Program-made: the position numbers and the translations under genes
DNA from: Candolleomyces eurysporus
Taxonomy: Eukaryota > Basidiomycota > Agaricomycetes > Agaricales > Psathyrellaceae
DNA length: 37,781 bases
NCBI GenBank assembly: GCA_027579435.1
Contig: JANBPK010000990.1
Location: 1 to 37,781, forward strand
Direction: 5' to 3'
Part shown: piece after piece, positions 22,352 to 32,690 of the stretch
Layout of the letters: each line of letters begins with the position of its first letter
How positions within the stretch are numbered: position 1 is the stretch's first letter
Notes under the pieces: generated by a model
Database searches by the model: none
Seen by the model: only the letters and a program-made list of their open reading frames with translations
What the model was told of the DNA's origin: nothing

Positions 22352-23701
22352 TGATGTGCAGGTAGCGAACTAGGGCTCTCTAACCAACAAAACTATAGAA
22401 CTCAAACACACACACACACAACAACACAACACACCAAATACCTTCGTGAAGATAAAGGCGGGCAAGGGGTATAGGTAAAAGCTCTAAGTCGAGTCGACAG
22501 AGGCTTCTAGAACTCTTCTTGTACAATCGCAAGTTTGAGGGGGAGCTAAGGCTCAACCAGCAACAATAGAAATGCTTCACGAAGTGACTTTGCTAACACA
22601 CAATAAGGTTCGAGATACGACAGATAACTTCGCGAACAGAGAACACGGTCTCGAGCAACTTTAACGCAAGAACGATTTGATAATACGCAAGCGACACAAC
22701 TCTGATTGACTTTGCAAACTTAAACACTCTTTTCTCGATAACAGATGGCTCTCGTAGATTCCTGGGAACATGGTCCCAATGCGAAATACAAACGCTAGCT
22801 ACCTGCTAATGCTAAAATAGATAAAACAGAGATGTATATATATGCAATTAATGTTTGGAAAACCGACAGAGAAACAAACAGATGACAGAGACAGAGAGAG
22901 ATAAGAAACACAATCATATGAGGGTATCAAAGGCCGAGAGTTGAGTCTCGAACTTTAGAACACAGCCCAGGCGCTTCGCGAACCTGTTCTGGGTGCAGCT
23001 GTTATTGAGTCTGCATGGATATTTGCCAAGGATTGCTCCCGGAGAGCTCGCCCTTCTGTTCACGAACCTCACCCAACGAATTGATCCAAGTTTTGGGTGC
23101 TTGGCTTCTCCAAGCCACATTGCTTCTCCGCTCTGCTGACTCTTTCTATCTCTTGGCTCTGGACAGGCTGACTGAGCTTCGGGTTGCTGACCCTACATGC
23201 TTTAGTCGTACTTTCCAGTTTTCCATTCAGGTTCATGAACATCGGACGATCCTTCTGAAGCTTAATCAATCAACGCTGATACCTCCCAAAATGGCAAGGT
23301 CAGCGCTTGTTGACTTAGCAGATTGACAATCAAGTTCTCAAAGCCATCGGCTACTTCACAAAGACTTCTGCTTAGCAATGTCAGGGCGAATTCCCTTGTA
23401 GTATGCATAACTTCCGCTGATATTGTCCCTCGCCAGGTCAGGCATATCAGGTAGCTTTGATTCTAGTTGTAGCTGTTTCAGATACGTTCACAAGGCCTTC
23501 ACGAACTTAAAGTACCATTGTAGAACTGTCTTACTCGTCTGTCTTGTCTCTGCTAGGTAGTCTGCTTAGTTGGCAACCAGGGAAAGCTCCAACTCTATGG
23601 TTTCCCACTTCACAAAGATCTTCTGTATGCACAAGTCAATTCACAAACATTAAGAGCAAGTTCGTGAATTTTATAGGGTGTTTGCGCAGACGGCGCATCA
23701 C
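22352..23701 (-). mobile_element. LTR copy C (family ABC)
   Basis: The 1350-bp sequence runs from TGATGTGC to GCGCATCA, colinear with copy A and inverted to copy B. It is inserted in, or recombined with, the 3' LTR of the copia element to its right. The flanks are GCGC on the left and CCGA on the right. Both have a central CG but they do not match, so this copy has probably lost its original partner by recombination between LTRs. Codon-like frames inside are not genes. Confidence 0.82.
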
Positions 23702-23783
23702 CGAGTTTACTGCTAAACACTATTTATAGAGGTTTACATAATAAGCGCTATGGAACAGGCGCCTATTTCACGTAAGTTCAACA
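23702..23783 (-). mobile_element. Copia element 1: 3' LTR remnant
   Basis: On the minus strand the LTR starts TGTTGAACTTACG at 23783, immediately after the polypurine tract, and is cut after 82 bp by LTR C. The mirrored end GTTCAACA (seen as TGTTGAAC on the plus strand at 30381-30388) marks the 5' LTR of the same element. The continuation of this 3' LTR is not found on the far side of LTR C. Confidence 0.75.
23721..23730 (-). promoter_or_regulatory. TATA box in the copia LTR
   Basis: The minus strand reads CTATAAATAG about 60 bp inside the LTR. This is the usual place for the U3 TATA box that drives transcription of an LTR retrotransposon. Confidence 0.5.
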
Positions 23784-23794
23784 CTCCCCTTCGC
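23784..23794 (-). promoter_or_regulatory. Polypurine tract of copia element 1
   Basis: The minus strand reads GCGAAGGGGAG directly before the LTR start TGTTGAAC. A purine run at this position primes plus-strand DNA synthesis in LTR retrotransposons. It fixes the orientation of the element as minus. Confidence 0.75.
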
Positions 23795-23832
23795 GTTCTA
23801 TTCCACAGCGAATAGTTAAGCGCCTATTACAC

Positions 23833-25020
23833 TTAGTGAAATACTAAGCCTAATGACTTGCGGAATGTTTCAAACTTAACCCAACCAAGAGGTTTAGTGA
23901 AAATATCCGCTGGGTTTTCGTTGGTCAGGATGTAGAATAAACTAACACACTTATCTTCTACATACTCCCTGATCTTGTGATATTGCACTTCAATATGCTT
24001 TGTGCGTTTTTCCATTACTGGATTTGAGGCGTTAAAGATAGCACCTTGATTATCAACATAGATCAGTGTGGGAGCTTTCATTGGTAGTCCTAATTCTTCC
24101 AAAATTAGCCGAAGCCATGCCACTTGCTTTGAACAATCAAACAGTGCCATATACTTGGCTTCTGTTGATGACATAGCAATTGACTTTTGAGTAAAGGACT
24201 TCCAAGAAACCGCGCTGCTCGCGAGGAGGACTAGATTGCCTGTTTGAGAGAGCCTGTGCATAGGATCTTGAGCATAATCAGCATCGGTGTAGGACTCAAG
24301 GCCAAAGGCCATGCCCTTGCGTCCCTTGTAAACTAATGAATAGTTACATGTTCCAGCCAAATATTTCATAATATATAGAGCCTTAGATAAGTGCTCTTTG
24401 GTCGGATTGGCGCAATGCTGTTCCATTTTGGTAACAGCGTAGGCAATATCGGGTTGTGTTCCCAGCATTAGGTAAAGCAAGGATCCGATCACTGATTGGT
24501 ACTTGCACATAAGCGTCAAGTTGTTTGGCCCTGTATGCTTCAAAGGGTAATACCCTTCAACCATGGGAGTTCTTGCCACTTTGGCATTATCCATGCCGAA
24601 ATATTCTAGAACCTTCTCAAGATAAGATGTTTGATCTAGACTGATCTTATCATCATCTATCTTGATGCGCATGCTGAGAAATTCGGTTGGCGTTCTGAGA
24701 TCTTGGCATTCCCATTTCCGCATAAACTCGGCCTTTTTCTCTTCAGCGAGAGTCTCTTTTCCAAAAAAGATTATGTCATCCACATATGCTATTAGAATAA
24801 CGACTCCTCGCTTAGAGCAGAATATGAATATCCCAGAGTCTGCATTGAGACGCACGAAGCCCATTTTCTTCACAGACTGTTTGAGCTCTAGCCACCACGC
24901 ACGAGCAGCTTGCTTGAGGCCATAAATGGCCCTTCAGAGATGGTAGACTTTCTGTTCCTGACCCTTTTGCCTTTCTCCATTCTCTTCTTTCGGCTTCAGG
25001 TAGCCATAATAAATCTCGAA
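23833..25020 (-). pseudogene. Copia element 1: reverse transcriptase C-terminal part and RNase H
   Basis: The frame from 25020 begins FEIYYGYLKPKEENGE, has an in-frame TGA at 24936-24934, and continues with RAIYGLKQAARAWW. The uninterrupted part from 24873 (346 codons) holds the RT motif LIAYVDDIIFF (residues 27-37) and the RNase H motifs YTDADYAQD, MSSTEAKYMAL and VDNQGAI, then RTKHIEVQYHKIREYV. The RT domain is incomplete: roughly 110-130 residues, including the first catalytic aspartate region, are absent at the junction near 25021. The stop at 23833 lies about 40 bp before the polypurine tract, the normal layout. The element cannot move on its own. Confidence 0.9.
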
Positions 25021-27950
25021 AGGTCCAATCTCTTGGACTTTTATCAGGAAGTTTGTCAGATTCCATTTCTGGAACTGCTTGGGCTAGCAGAATATTGACA
25101 AAATCTTCTCCCCCATCACAGCATAGGTCGGCAACAGTAGCTTTCTGTTCTTTCTGTGACCTTTTGTGCCTCCACACATGACGATTCGACTTCTTTGGAC
25201 CATACTTCTTTATGATGTAATCTCTAGGCATTTGCCTTTCCTCATCGGAAGAGTTCCATTCTGTGCTAATGTCTAGCTCAGAACCCGACAAATCGGTAGT
25301 GGGATCATCTATGTCATCGACTTTGCCTGCAGGTATCGGAGGGAGAGGTACATTCTCTGGAAGCGGTGGTGCAGTACTAGGGCCGGGATTCCCTTTTGTT
25401 TTCTGCTTAGGCTTGGGAGTTGCCTTTGGCTTCTCACCAATGGCCTTAGACCACGATTTCTCTCCTGATACCTCACGCAAAATTTGCGTGGGTGCTTTCG
25501 TTTCACTGTAGACATTTCCTGGTCGATTCAGAGGTTTTACCTGGTGGCCAGAGCGTCTAGGCTCCCCCTGAGGTCTAGCCTCGGGTATCTTGGCTTGCCG
25601 GTCAGGCGGATCGTCAGCAGGCTCCGTCCCGTCAGAGGGAGGCGACTGATCTCTTTGATGATGGGGACGAGAGAAACCATTTTTCCGTTTTGGAACAAAT
25701 GATTCTTCCTCAGAGAATTCTGATGGCTTGTCGTCTGTGTCGTTTGATTCCTTAGTTTTAACCAAAGTATATTTCGGTAACCTGAAATCTTTTGACTTGG
25801 GAAAGGCTTGTTCATCGAACATAGCTTTGGTTCCTATTTGCACCGTATTATCTGCGATGCACATGAAAAGAAAACCCTTAACCCCTTTTTGGTTGCCTAA
25901 ATAGATCATGGGTCTAGCCTTTGGACTTAATTTATTCCGGCGGCTTTTGGAACTAACCCATACCCATGCTAGGCATCCAAAGACACGTAAATGTGATACA
26001 TCAGGAGCTTCTTTGTAAAGAAGTTCATACGGAGTCTTAAAATCTAATCTCCGTATCGGAGTTTGATTATAGACGTGTACCGCATGCTCCACTGAGAATT
26101 CCCACCAAGACTGTGGAATACTAGCGTAATGCCGCATGGCTTCCACTTTATCCATTATTGTCCTGTTTAATCGTTCAGCTCTCCCATTTTGTTGAGGAGT
26201 CCTTGGCACTGAGGCCAGCTCTTTGATTCCTAACTCTTTGAGCAGGTTATCAAAAGCGTGAGACTTATACTCTCCTCCAAAATCAGTCATAAGACTCTTG
26301 ATATCAGAGTTGAACTGTGTTTTGACCATGGCAACAAAGTGCCTAAATGACTTAATTGCGTCATCTTTGGTCTTTAGTAACGTAATCCAACAATAGGAGG
26401 AATAGTCATCAAGGAAGCTGATGAAGTATTTAAACTTATGATACAATTTGATTGGGAATTCCTTAAGATCTGAATGTATCTTCTTGAAGCAGCGCTTGGC
26501 TCGACTAGAGCTGGGAGAAAAAGATGCTGATATCATCTTTCCTTCCGCACATCTGGAATAGAGTCTGGGTTCCTTCGGAATTTTCAGATCCTTCGGGAAA
26601 TTCTTTGTGAACTTAGAAGCTTTCCTGAGAACATCCACAGAGGGGTGTCCAAGTTGTTGATGCCAAGTTTCATACTTAGCGGAATAAACAACAGTGTGGG
26701 CGTTAAAATGGTCTACCGGGTTTGCATTAACTGGTATCGTCCTGTAAACAGTACACCCATGAGAATATGGCTTAGCCTCCAAACTTGATTGGTTATTCTC
26801 ATCATAGAGGACAATAGAAGATTGATCTCCCATCATCATATGACCGTTTTGAAGGAACCATCCCAGCGACAAGAGTTTCTCCTCAAAGCTAGAGACGTAA
26901 AAGACTGGGTGTAGACGGATCACACGCTTTTTATCACCAATGTAGGGAGAAAGGAAACAGGTTCCTTTCCCTTCTATCGCAATAGATGAGGTTGCCGTAG
27001 TAACCCCTTTACCTTCGATTACTTGGTAATCGACGAGGTCTTGTCTATTGTTGGTAAAGTGCTGACTTGCTCCCGAGTCTAGAATCCAACCTTTCACTCC
27101 CTTTCCCCACTCCCCACTATTTCCAGCGTGCAAGACTAAGTATTCTATTTCAGCACTTGTACAGGCAAAGAATACATTGCTACTATAGAAGTTATTAGAT
27201 ACCGCTGTAGGATCGCGCGTCAGTAATATTTTGGGAAGGGGAGAAGACAGTGCGTACCTTCCCATGATTGAGGTTTTGTCACAATCTTGGCGATACTGCT
27301 GTTCATCGTATGTGAAGGTACCACATGGCACCTTCATCACCTCATTCCACATCTTGCTTTCGGGAAGCCTTAACCATTTGAACCCTTTTTGGGGTTCAGA
27401 AATGGGTTTGTTCCTGTAATCAAGATACAGACCGCTGTTTCGGTATACAGCCACATATTCTGCTGGTTTAATGAAACCACCATCAGGTTGCATGTCAACA
27501 TTGTTGACAATTTCCCCATAGGAGTCTGGGCAAAATCGAATGATTTTTCCCTTATGGAATCCCTTCTTGTGGTCATCCCAGAAGCTTTTTAGCTGACCGG
27601 TGATCCAAAAGGATCTCTTCCACACGGTCTCAATGATCTCATTTGTTTCCATGGACTCCTTGTACCACACTTTCCCCAGTACAACATTGGTTTCGTCATA
27701 CCCCGAGTTCAGTTTGCTGACGAGGAAGGGACTATCCTTCCCATACATGTCCTGGAACTCTTCATGGGAAAGTGTGGATAATTTGGGCTTCTCTGTGCAA
27801 CTGAAGTCAGCAACCATTGAAGGGTCCAAATTATCGGACTTACTATTCGGTCTTTCAGGGTCTGGCAAAAGAGATCTAGATCTCTTGCGACCTTCTGGTA
27901 CTGAACTGATGGAAACGGCATCTTCTTTGTCCGTAACAAGGCTTCCTCCC
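25021..27950 (-). pseudogene. Copia element 1: gag-pol region with protease and integrase
   Basis: This is a long open frame, 1058 codons if read from the ATG at 27988 inside the MITE; only the part below 27951 is element sequence. Numbered from that ATG, the order is: a gag-like region to about residue 290 (WYKESMETNEIIETVWKRSF), protease WILDSGASQHF (DSG 304-306), pre-integrase WHQQLGHPSVDVLRKA (about 442-457), and integrase D506 (HSDLKEF), D569 (TDFGGEYKS) and E605 (NGRAERLNR), giving D-x62-D-x35-E. The first cysteine of the usual CxxC before AEGK is Y. After the integrase comes a Pro/Glu-rich linker, then SDKLPDKSPRDW, which normally leads into RT. A deletion with frame change at about 25021 follows, so residues after that point in this frame are out of phase. 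Protease and integrase look intact. Confidence 0.9.
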
Positions 27951-27953
27951 TCA

Positions 27954-28227
27954 CACTGCGGTTCTTGATGTGTTTGTTCAAAGAGCACATTTTAAGCAAA
28001 CCAAATGCAAGGGTTGACTTTGTCTCCAATCTGCAATACAAATGTGCAAGCTAGGGAAATTCAAATTTGCATTGCATGTGTCTGGCCTCCTTCTGCCACC
28101 ACTAAAACTTTGCTCAATATGTGTCCAATGTAGGCACATTAAACACAAACTGTAAACAAATGCATTCCTTTCCACCTGATTTGCTTAAGATGTGCTCATT
28201 GAACAAACACATNAAAAAACCGCAGTG
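27954..28227. mobile_element. CACTA-type MITE, copy E2, inside copia element 1
   Basis: The 274-bp element starts CACTGCGGTT and ends with its mirror, with about 46-bp inverted repeats containing ATGTGTTTGTTCAA. It has perfect TCA duplications (27951-27953 and 28228-28230). It is colinear with E1 at 13878-14149. It separates the gag-like ORF from the long pol frame. It also supplies an ATG at 27988 that opens the downstream frame. Confidence 0.9.
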
Positions 28228-28230
28228 TCA

Positions 28231-29091
28231 CTTCTTCTTCGGCTTCAGTGGCTGCTTCCACCATGGCAACGTCATCGATGGGAGCCATTTCCTCCCCAGA
28301 GTCGAAGTTTGCTCTTTCGAGCGTCTTCATTGTCTTGGTGGTTTTCACCACCTGAAGGTTCTCTGCTATCTTGCGTGATTTCTTGACGCAAGGATAGATT
28401 GATGGAGGGGTTGCTTTAGACTGGACCGGCGAATTCTCAGCAATGGTCCTGGAAACAGCCCCTCTTCTGTTAATAGAAATCACGGTAGTTTTTGCCTTAG
28501 GAGGCGGGTGGGGATCAGTGGCCTTCTTTGAGTGGCCTCCATGAAGCCTGGGAATACCAATTGAATAGTTCAGGACGTATCCTGAACCTGAAGCGATGGG
28601 AACATCAGTCACTCCTGGGATTACCCGAGGAAGAGACATGAGANGGGGGGAATGAGAGGTGTGATTGGAAGTCTGGTGTATGAACGGCGTCGTAATGCAC
28701 CTGAGAGCGTGCCGGGTCATATTCGAGAGAATTGACTGGCGGTTGAACTTCAAAAGGAAGTGCGAAAGGGTTGTTCTGATAAGACGACCCCTTCGAAGTA
28801 GTCTTCTTGCCGATGGGATTATTTCTTTGATCAGCAAGGCGTTTTTGAATGAGTTTGAATGATGGGTCTTCCTCCGGCGACAATGTGTCAGCAACAGGGG
28901 AAGAAGAGGCAGGCTGAATGCAATCAGCAAGGGAAAGTGATGCAAAAAGATTGTCTGCATTAGGAATATACAATTCAGAATCAGAACCAGTGTCAGCAGC
29001 GTGGGCTTTTGCCTTGCCTTTGCCCTTTTTGGAGCGTCCGGCACGTGGTTAGCCACGGCCTTCTTGCCGGGCTTCTGCTTTCTTTCCCATT
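28231..29091 (-). pseudogene. Copia element 1: N-terminal gag-like ORF, frameshifted
   Basis: The probable start is the ATG at about 29088 (MGKKAEARQEGRG), followed after one in-frame stop by the basic run SKKGKGKAKAHAADTGSD. Then comes a Ser/Pro-rich part with YIPNADNLFASLSLADC and KLIQKRLADQRNNP. A frameshift near 28640, close to an N at 28644, leads to SGSGYVLNYSIGIPRLHGG and an acidic end EAATEAEEEV at the MITE. The place, just inside the 5' LTR and upstream of the protease frame, suggests a gag-like protein. I do not recognise a named domain. The 5' part is separated from its LTR by the inserted family-F LTR. Confidence 0.5.
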
Positions 29092-29095
29092 CCGT

Positions 29096-30377
29096 TGAAG
29101 TGATTGAGAACAGCGAGACTACTAACCCACACAACCTAACACCTACACCAACTCTAAGTCGAGCCGTGCGAGGTAAGCAGTATGTATAGACCTTTGTAGT
29201 CGTGCCGCACCAAATCGGGGGTGCGAGTATGGGGGCAGTGTAGAGTATTAAGAATTTACTAATTCTCTCTCTTGTGCACACTAATTCCAAGTAATCGAGG
29301 AGTACTCGATGATCACACAGTTAACCCTAAGGTTACTTCTTTATAGCTTTGATCTTTCCTTTAACTTAGTATCACGCCGCGCGAGATAAAAGTCACAAAT
29401 CCAGTGGATTGCAAACGCAAAGTAAACACAAATAAAACAGCAGTAATTCTCTGGGGAAAACTTATGCTAAATGAGTCCAATATATATACTATCTGGAGCC
29501 GCGCGATCACCGGAGCATGATAAATAGGTGTACACGAGATTTATAAATAGAGAGAGTCCAGGCCCCAGGTAAAGAGAGAGATAAAAAGATAAAAGAGGGT
29601 ATTGGTTACGCCAAGGTGCCGCCACGCCACTCCTGCACTCGCGCTGTGACTATTAATAGATGTCGTTCGCCTTTTCTGGTATGCCGTACGATGCCGAGGT
29701 TGATCGAGGGTGGTCGGCTTCCGGTTATTCCTACCGCCGCCTTGGGAGTTATCTTTGCTCGAGCCGCGTGAGGAGGAGTTGGACCTCCGTCAATTGAGTG
29801 TCTTTGTCTTGGCAAAAACCCTTGTGACCACTTTCCGGGTTATCTCTTCCGTGAATGACCTTCCTTTCAGAGTCTATTGAGCTCCTTTCTCGTGCCGCGC
29901 CAACCATCATGCCGTCTGATGTGCTGAAACCTTGCCGTGCCGTCTCTTTATGTGCTTAGGGACTCGTCCCACTGCTCTAGCACTGAATGTACTCGATTAA
30001 TGTGAGGCCGCGCGAGAGTTTAGATTCCTTTGGTGCCTAGGAAAATATCTGTCTAGCTTTAGTAATGAAACTGGGTCTTTCAGCTGCAGGGTAGGCTGTT
30101 TGATCTGAAGTGGTGCCAACCGGCTGGCCTACTAAACCCTAATCTCGGGTATATGGCGGGCGCGCCTCTAAGTCGGCAGTCCTCGAGTAGACTCCAACTC
30201 TCGTGAACCCAAGAGTAATGTACTCTTTAATTATCCTTCGCGCCGCGCGAGTTATCTTAGTACTAGAAGGGTTTCTTAACATAGAGATTTAATAGACACG
30301 ACCGTCTAGTTGAATAATGAACAGTATATCCAATAAAGTTGGTATTTATTCGCGAAAAAGCGAACATGGTCGTATCA
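29096..30377 (-). mobile_element. Complete family-F LTR (F2) inserted at the copia 5' LTR/internal junction
   Basis: In minus orientation the 1282-bp LTR starts TGATACGACCATG at 30377 and ends AATCACTTCA at 29096. The flanks are CCGT (29092-29095) and TCGT (30378-30381), a 4-bp duplication with one C/T difference. Partial copies are F1 (7713) and F3 (37003). Its end sequence resembles that of family G (shared TTCTTAATACTC-like and CACTC..CCCCC words), so F and G are related. The sequence GCCGCGCGAG or a one- or two-base variant occurs about eight times inside it. No internal domain is attached, so it is a solo LTR. Confidence 0.8.
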
Positions 30378-30380
30378 TCG

Positions 30381-30476
30381 TGTTGAACACTATCCACAAC
30401 AATCAAAAGACATACAAAATATACCTGTTCCTAATTCCTAATCCCTAATCCCTAATCCCTAATCCCTAATCCCTGT
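30381..30476 (-). mobile_element. Copia element 1: end of the 5' LTR
   Basis: On the minus strand this piece ends GTTCAACA (plus-strand TGTTGAAC at 30381-30388), the mirror of the TGTTGAAC start seen at the 3' LTR. It is cut on its far side by the family-G element at 30477. Only the LTR terminus is diagnostic. The heptamer array in the rest may or may not belong to the LTR. Confidence 0.55.
30431..30474. repeat. Heptamer array (CCCTAAT)n, telomere-like
   Basis: The plus strand reads CTAATTCCTAATCCCTAATC and continues with three more CCTAATC-type units, about six units of 7 bp in all. The hexamer CCCTAA is the common fungal telomere unit, so this is one base longer. The array ends exactly where the family-G LTR starts at 30477. 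Confidence 0.8.
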
Positions 30477-31744
30477 TGATACGACCACGTCCGTTTTAGC
30501 AAATATAAGTTCACTTTTTGCAATAATAAACTACCAATTTGACACGGTCTGAGTCTCTAAGTACAAGAACAGCTACGCTATCGATAAGGTTCACACGGCT
30601 TGAGAAGGAAAAGAGTTAGTACTACAACTCTAGGGACACGAGAGTTGAAGTTACTCGAGGCCATCAACTTGAAGCTGCCCCAGTTGTATTATACCCTGAC
30701 CAGAGAAGCCACTCTAGTTGACGCCGTGCTAAAAGTCAGGCGGCTCAACTGAAGCAGCGTCAGAAAGTCATATACCTTACAACGCAACTGTCAGGACTCT
30801 CAGGCGGCACTACCAGAGAAGTTCAGAAATCAGGCAGCTTCATATTAATTGAGTACAAGTGCTGGAGCGGCTTGAGGGAACCTTCGAAACGACAAAGTCC
30901 ATGGCTGGTGGCGCGGCTGGATGGCTGTGATAAACTCCGACGTGGCGCGAGGAACTGAAGTGGCTCGAGTCCTGAGTCAAGGGAATGACCAGACCGACCG
31001 TTGGCATTGGGGAAAAAAGGTGCAGGTGATGCCAGACGAGGCAACTGTACCTGCCCAAGTGGCTTGGGACTAGCAACAAGAGTAGGGGACGCGGAGCAAG
31101 GATGCCCGTCCACTCTCGATCATCAGTCGGCATCTCACGCAGCTTCACCAGAAAGGAAATGGTGATCTAAATTTGGCGTCCAGAGGTGCACCTGACTCGC
31201 GTGGCTACAATCTTGGCGCGGCCTCTACCAATACCCGGTTCTATTTTTTCTTTATCTTTTGCTTGGACTATTACTATTGGCTATGAACTTGTCTATCACA
31301 TGTGTCTTTTATCTATTTTTACATGGCTCGAAGTAGTATATATACACGCTAACTACTGACTCGGGCGGCATCATCATATCACTGTTGTTTTTATCTTTAC
31401 TTGCGTTTATCGATGAATCTATCGAGCTTTTCTGCATATATTTCACACGGCATGAACTATCAATTGCACTGGAATCTTAGGAACTTAAGCAGTCATAAGG
31501 AGTGACTACCAAAGAATAGGAATTTTACTAGCAGTACACTAGGGTACTTCTAGTTCTGTGGAGTGTATCAAAGAGAGAACAAGAGAACTTAGTATTCTTA
31601 ATTCACTCTATAACCCCCACAAACTCGCACTTTGACTTTGTGCGGCCTGACTCTCACACCGCGTGACTCTACACAGCTTGTATACAGGTTGTGGTTGGGT
31701 GTTTTGTGTGTGTGTTTCTGAGCTTGGCAGCACCGATCTCATCA
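30477..31744 (+). mobile_element. Family-G retrotransposon: 5' LTR (G1)
   Basis: The 1268-bp LTR starts TGATACGACCACG and ends GATCTCATCA. It aligns over its whole length with the 3' LTR at 32702-33968, with an estimated identity of about 90 percent by eye. That divergence suggests an old insertion. It is rich in variants of GCGGCTTGAG and GCGGCTCGAG. The flank on the left is CTGT. Confidence 0.85.
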
Positions 31745-32119
31745 ACGTCTCCAGGTGCAGCTCATGAAGGAGATGTGATAGGGCATGCCAGAAGCTCATG
31801 AAGTCGTCGTTGGCGGCGACACGACTATCTCCGGCGGCGGCACACTAGGAAATTTGGAAAATCAGCAAGCAAGCACAAGCACTCGAGGCTGAAAGGGAAG
31901 ACTTACCAACTTATTGTTCCCATTCACGATCAGCTGAGCCAGCTTGAGGCGGGCAGCAGGATTGGTTGGGAGAGTGGTCGTCCTCAATAGAGCCGGCTTG
32001 AGGGCATTGAAGACACTGCCCAGGGCAGGATACACGTCCAGAGTTGGTTGGGACGCCCAAGGGTTGTCCTTTCCCCGAGTTCCGTAAGTGTGCGTCAAAG
32101 AGGAAGGGAGGGCAGACAT
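31608..32119 (-). CDS. Antisense two-exon gene-like ORF inside the family-G element
   Basis: On the minus strand, an ATG at 32119 opens exon 1 (to 31907, 71 codons; MSALPSSLTHTYGTRG, then PTLDVYPALGSVFNALKPAL). A canonical intron follows (GTAAGT at 31906-31901, CTGAT branch-like site, AG at 31846-31845; 62 bp, phase 0). Exon 2 (31844-31608) stays in frame (NDDFMSFWHALSHLLHEL), crosses into the 5' LTR at 31744, and ends at a stop at 31608. The predicted product is 149 residues. A TATAAAA box sits about 50 bp upstream. I do not recognise the protein. It runs opposite to the retrotransposon as fixed by its polypurine tract, so it may be a captured host gene fragment. Expression is not shown. Confidence 0.45.
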
Positions 32120-32164
32120 TGTTAAAGGAGGGAGATGAGGACTTACCCTTCAAACAGTGTCAGC

Positions 32165-32171
32165 TTTTATA
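32165..32171 (-). promoter_or_regulatory. TATA box upstream of the antisense ORF
   Basis: The minus strand reads TATAAAA about 50 bp before the ATG at 32119. The spacing is right for a fungal core promoter. Confidence 0.45.
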
Positions 32172-32690
32172 CTACTGGGAAAGTAGTGAGCCCGCTTCAC
32201 TTGCTAGAACGTTCTGTGCCAAGGCATAGCTCAAGAACATAGAAGGACTTAGGAAAATGTATCTTGGAGAGCTCTGGAGAGCTTAGCTGGAGGAGAAGCA
32301 CGCTTGAACTTTGCCTAGGAAAGGCTGTAAACTTTGAAGCGGCTTCAAGAATCCGAAACAGCAGGATCAATGACGACATGCAGCTTGGAGAGCAGTGATC
32401 TTGACAGGACGGGAGCTACCATAACCTTAATTGATGAAAGTACCTCCTCGGTCCCTGAAAATCATTGACCCCGGACTTCTTCAAAGAAGCAGCGGTTTGG
32501 CAGAACTACGAAGGTCAACGGATCTGGGTTTAGCAGAAGGAAATCTGTGGTGCTAAGGGAACAAGCGGCTCCAGAAGCTGATTGCTTCCTCTCTTTTGGG
32601 ACCGGCTAAACTTAGGCTGAGGACAACTTAGGATTGGGGGAACTATTCAGGCTGCTCTATTCACGCCAACTGAGGACAGTCAAAAGCTAG

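Noticed and set aside
24955..25021. Reading the segment ending LPEAERREWRKA as the RT start in the long pol frame
   Set aside because: The next frame gives FEIYYGYLKPKEENGE leading into the true RT motif IYGLKQAARAW, so the in-frame look-alike is out of phase after the deletion junction.
30431..30474. Reading the CCCTAAT array as a real telomere or chromosome end
   Set aside because: It is only about 44 bp, has a 7-bp unit, and is flanked by transposon sequence on both sides.
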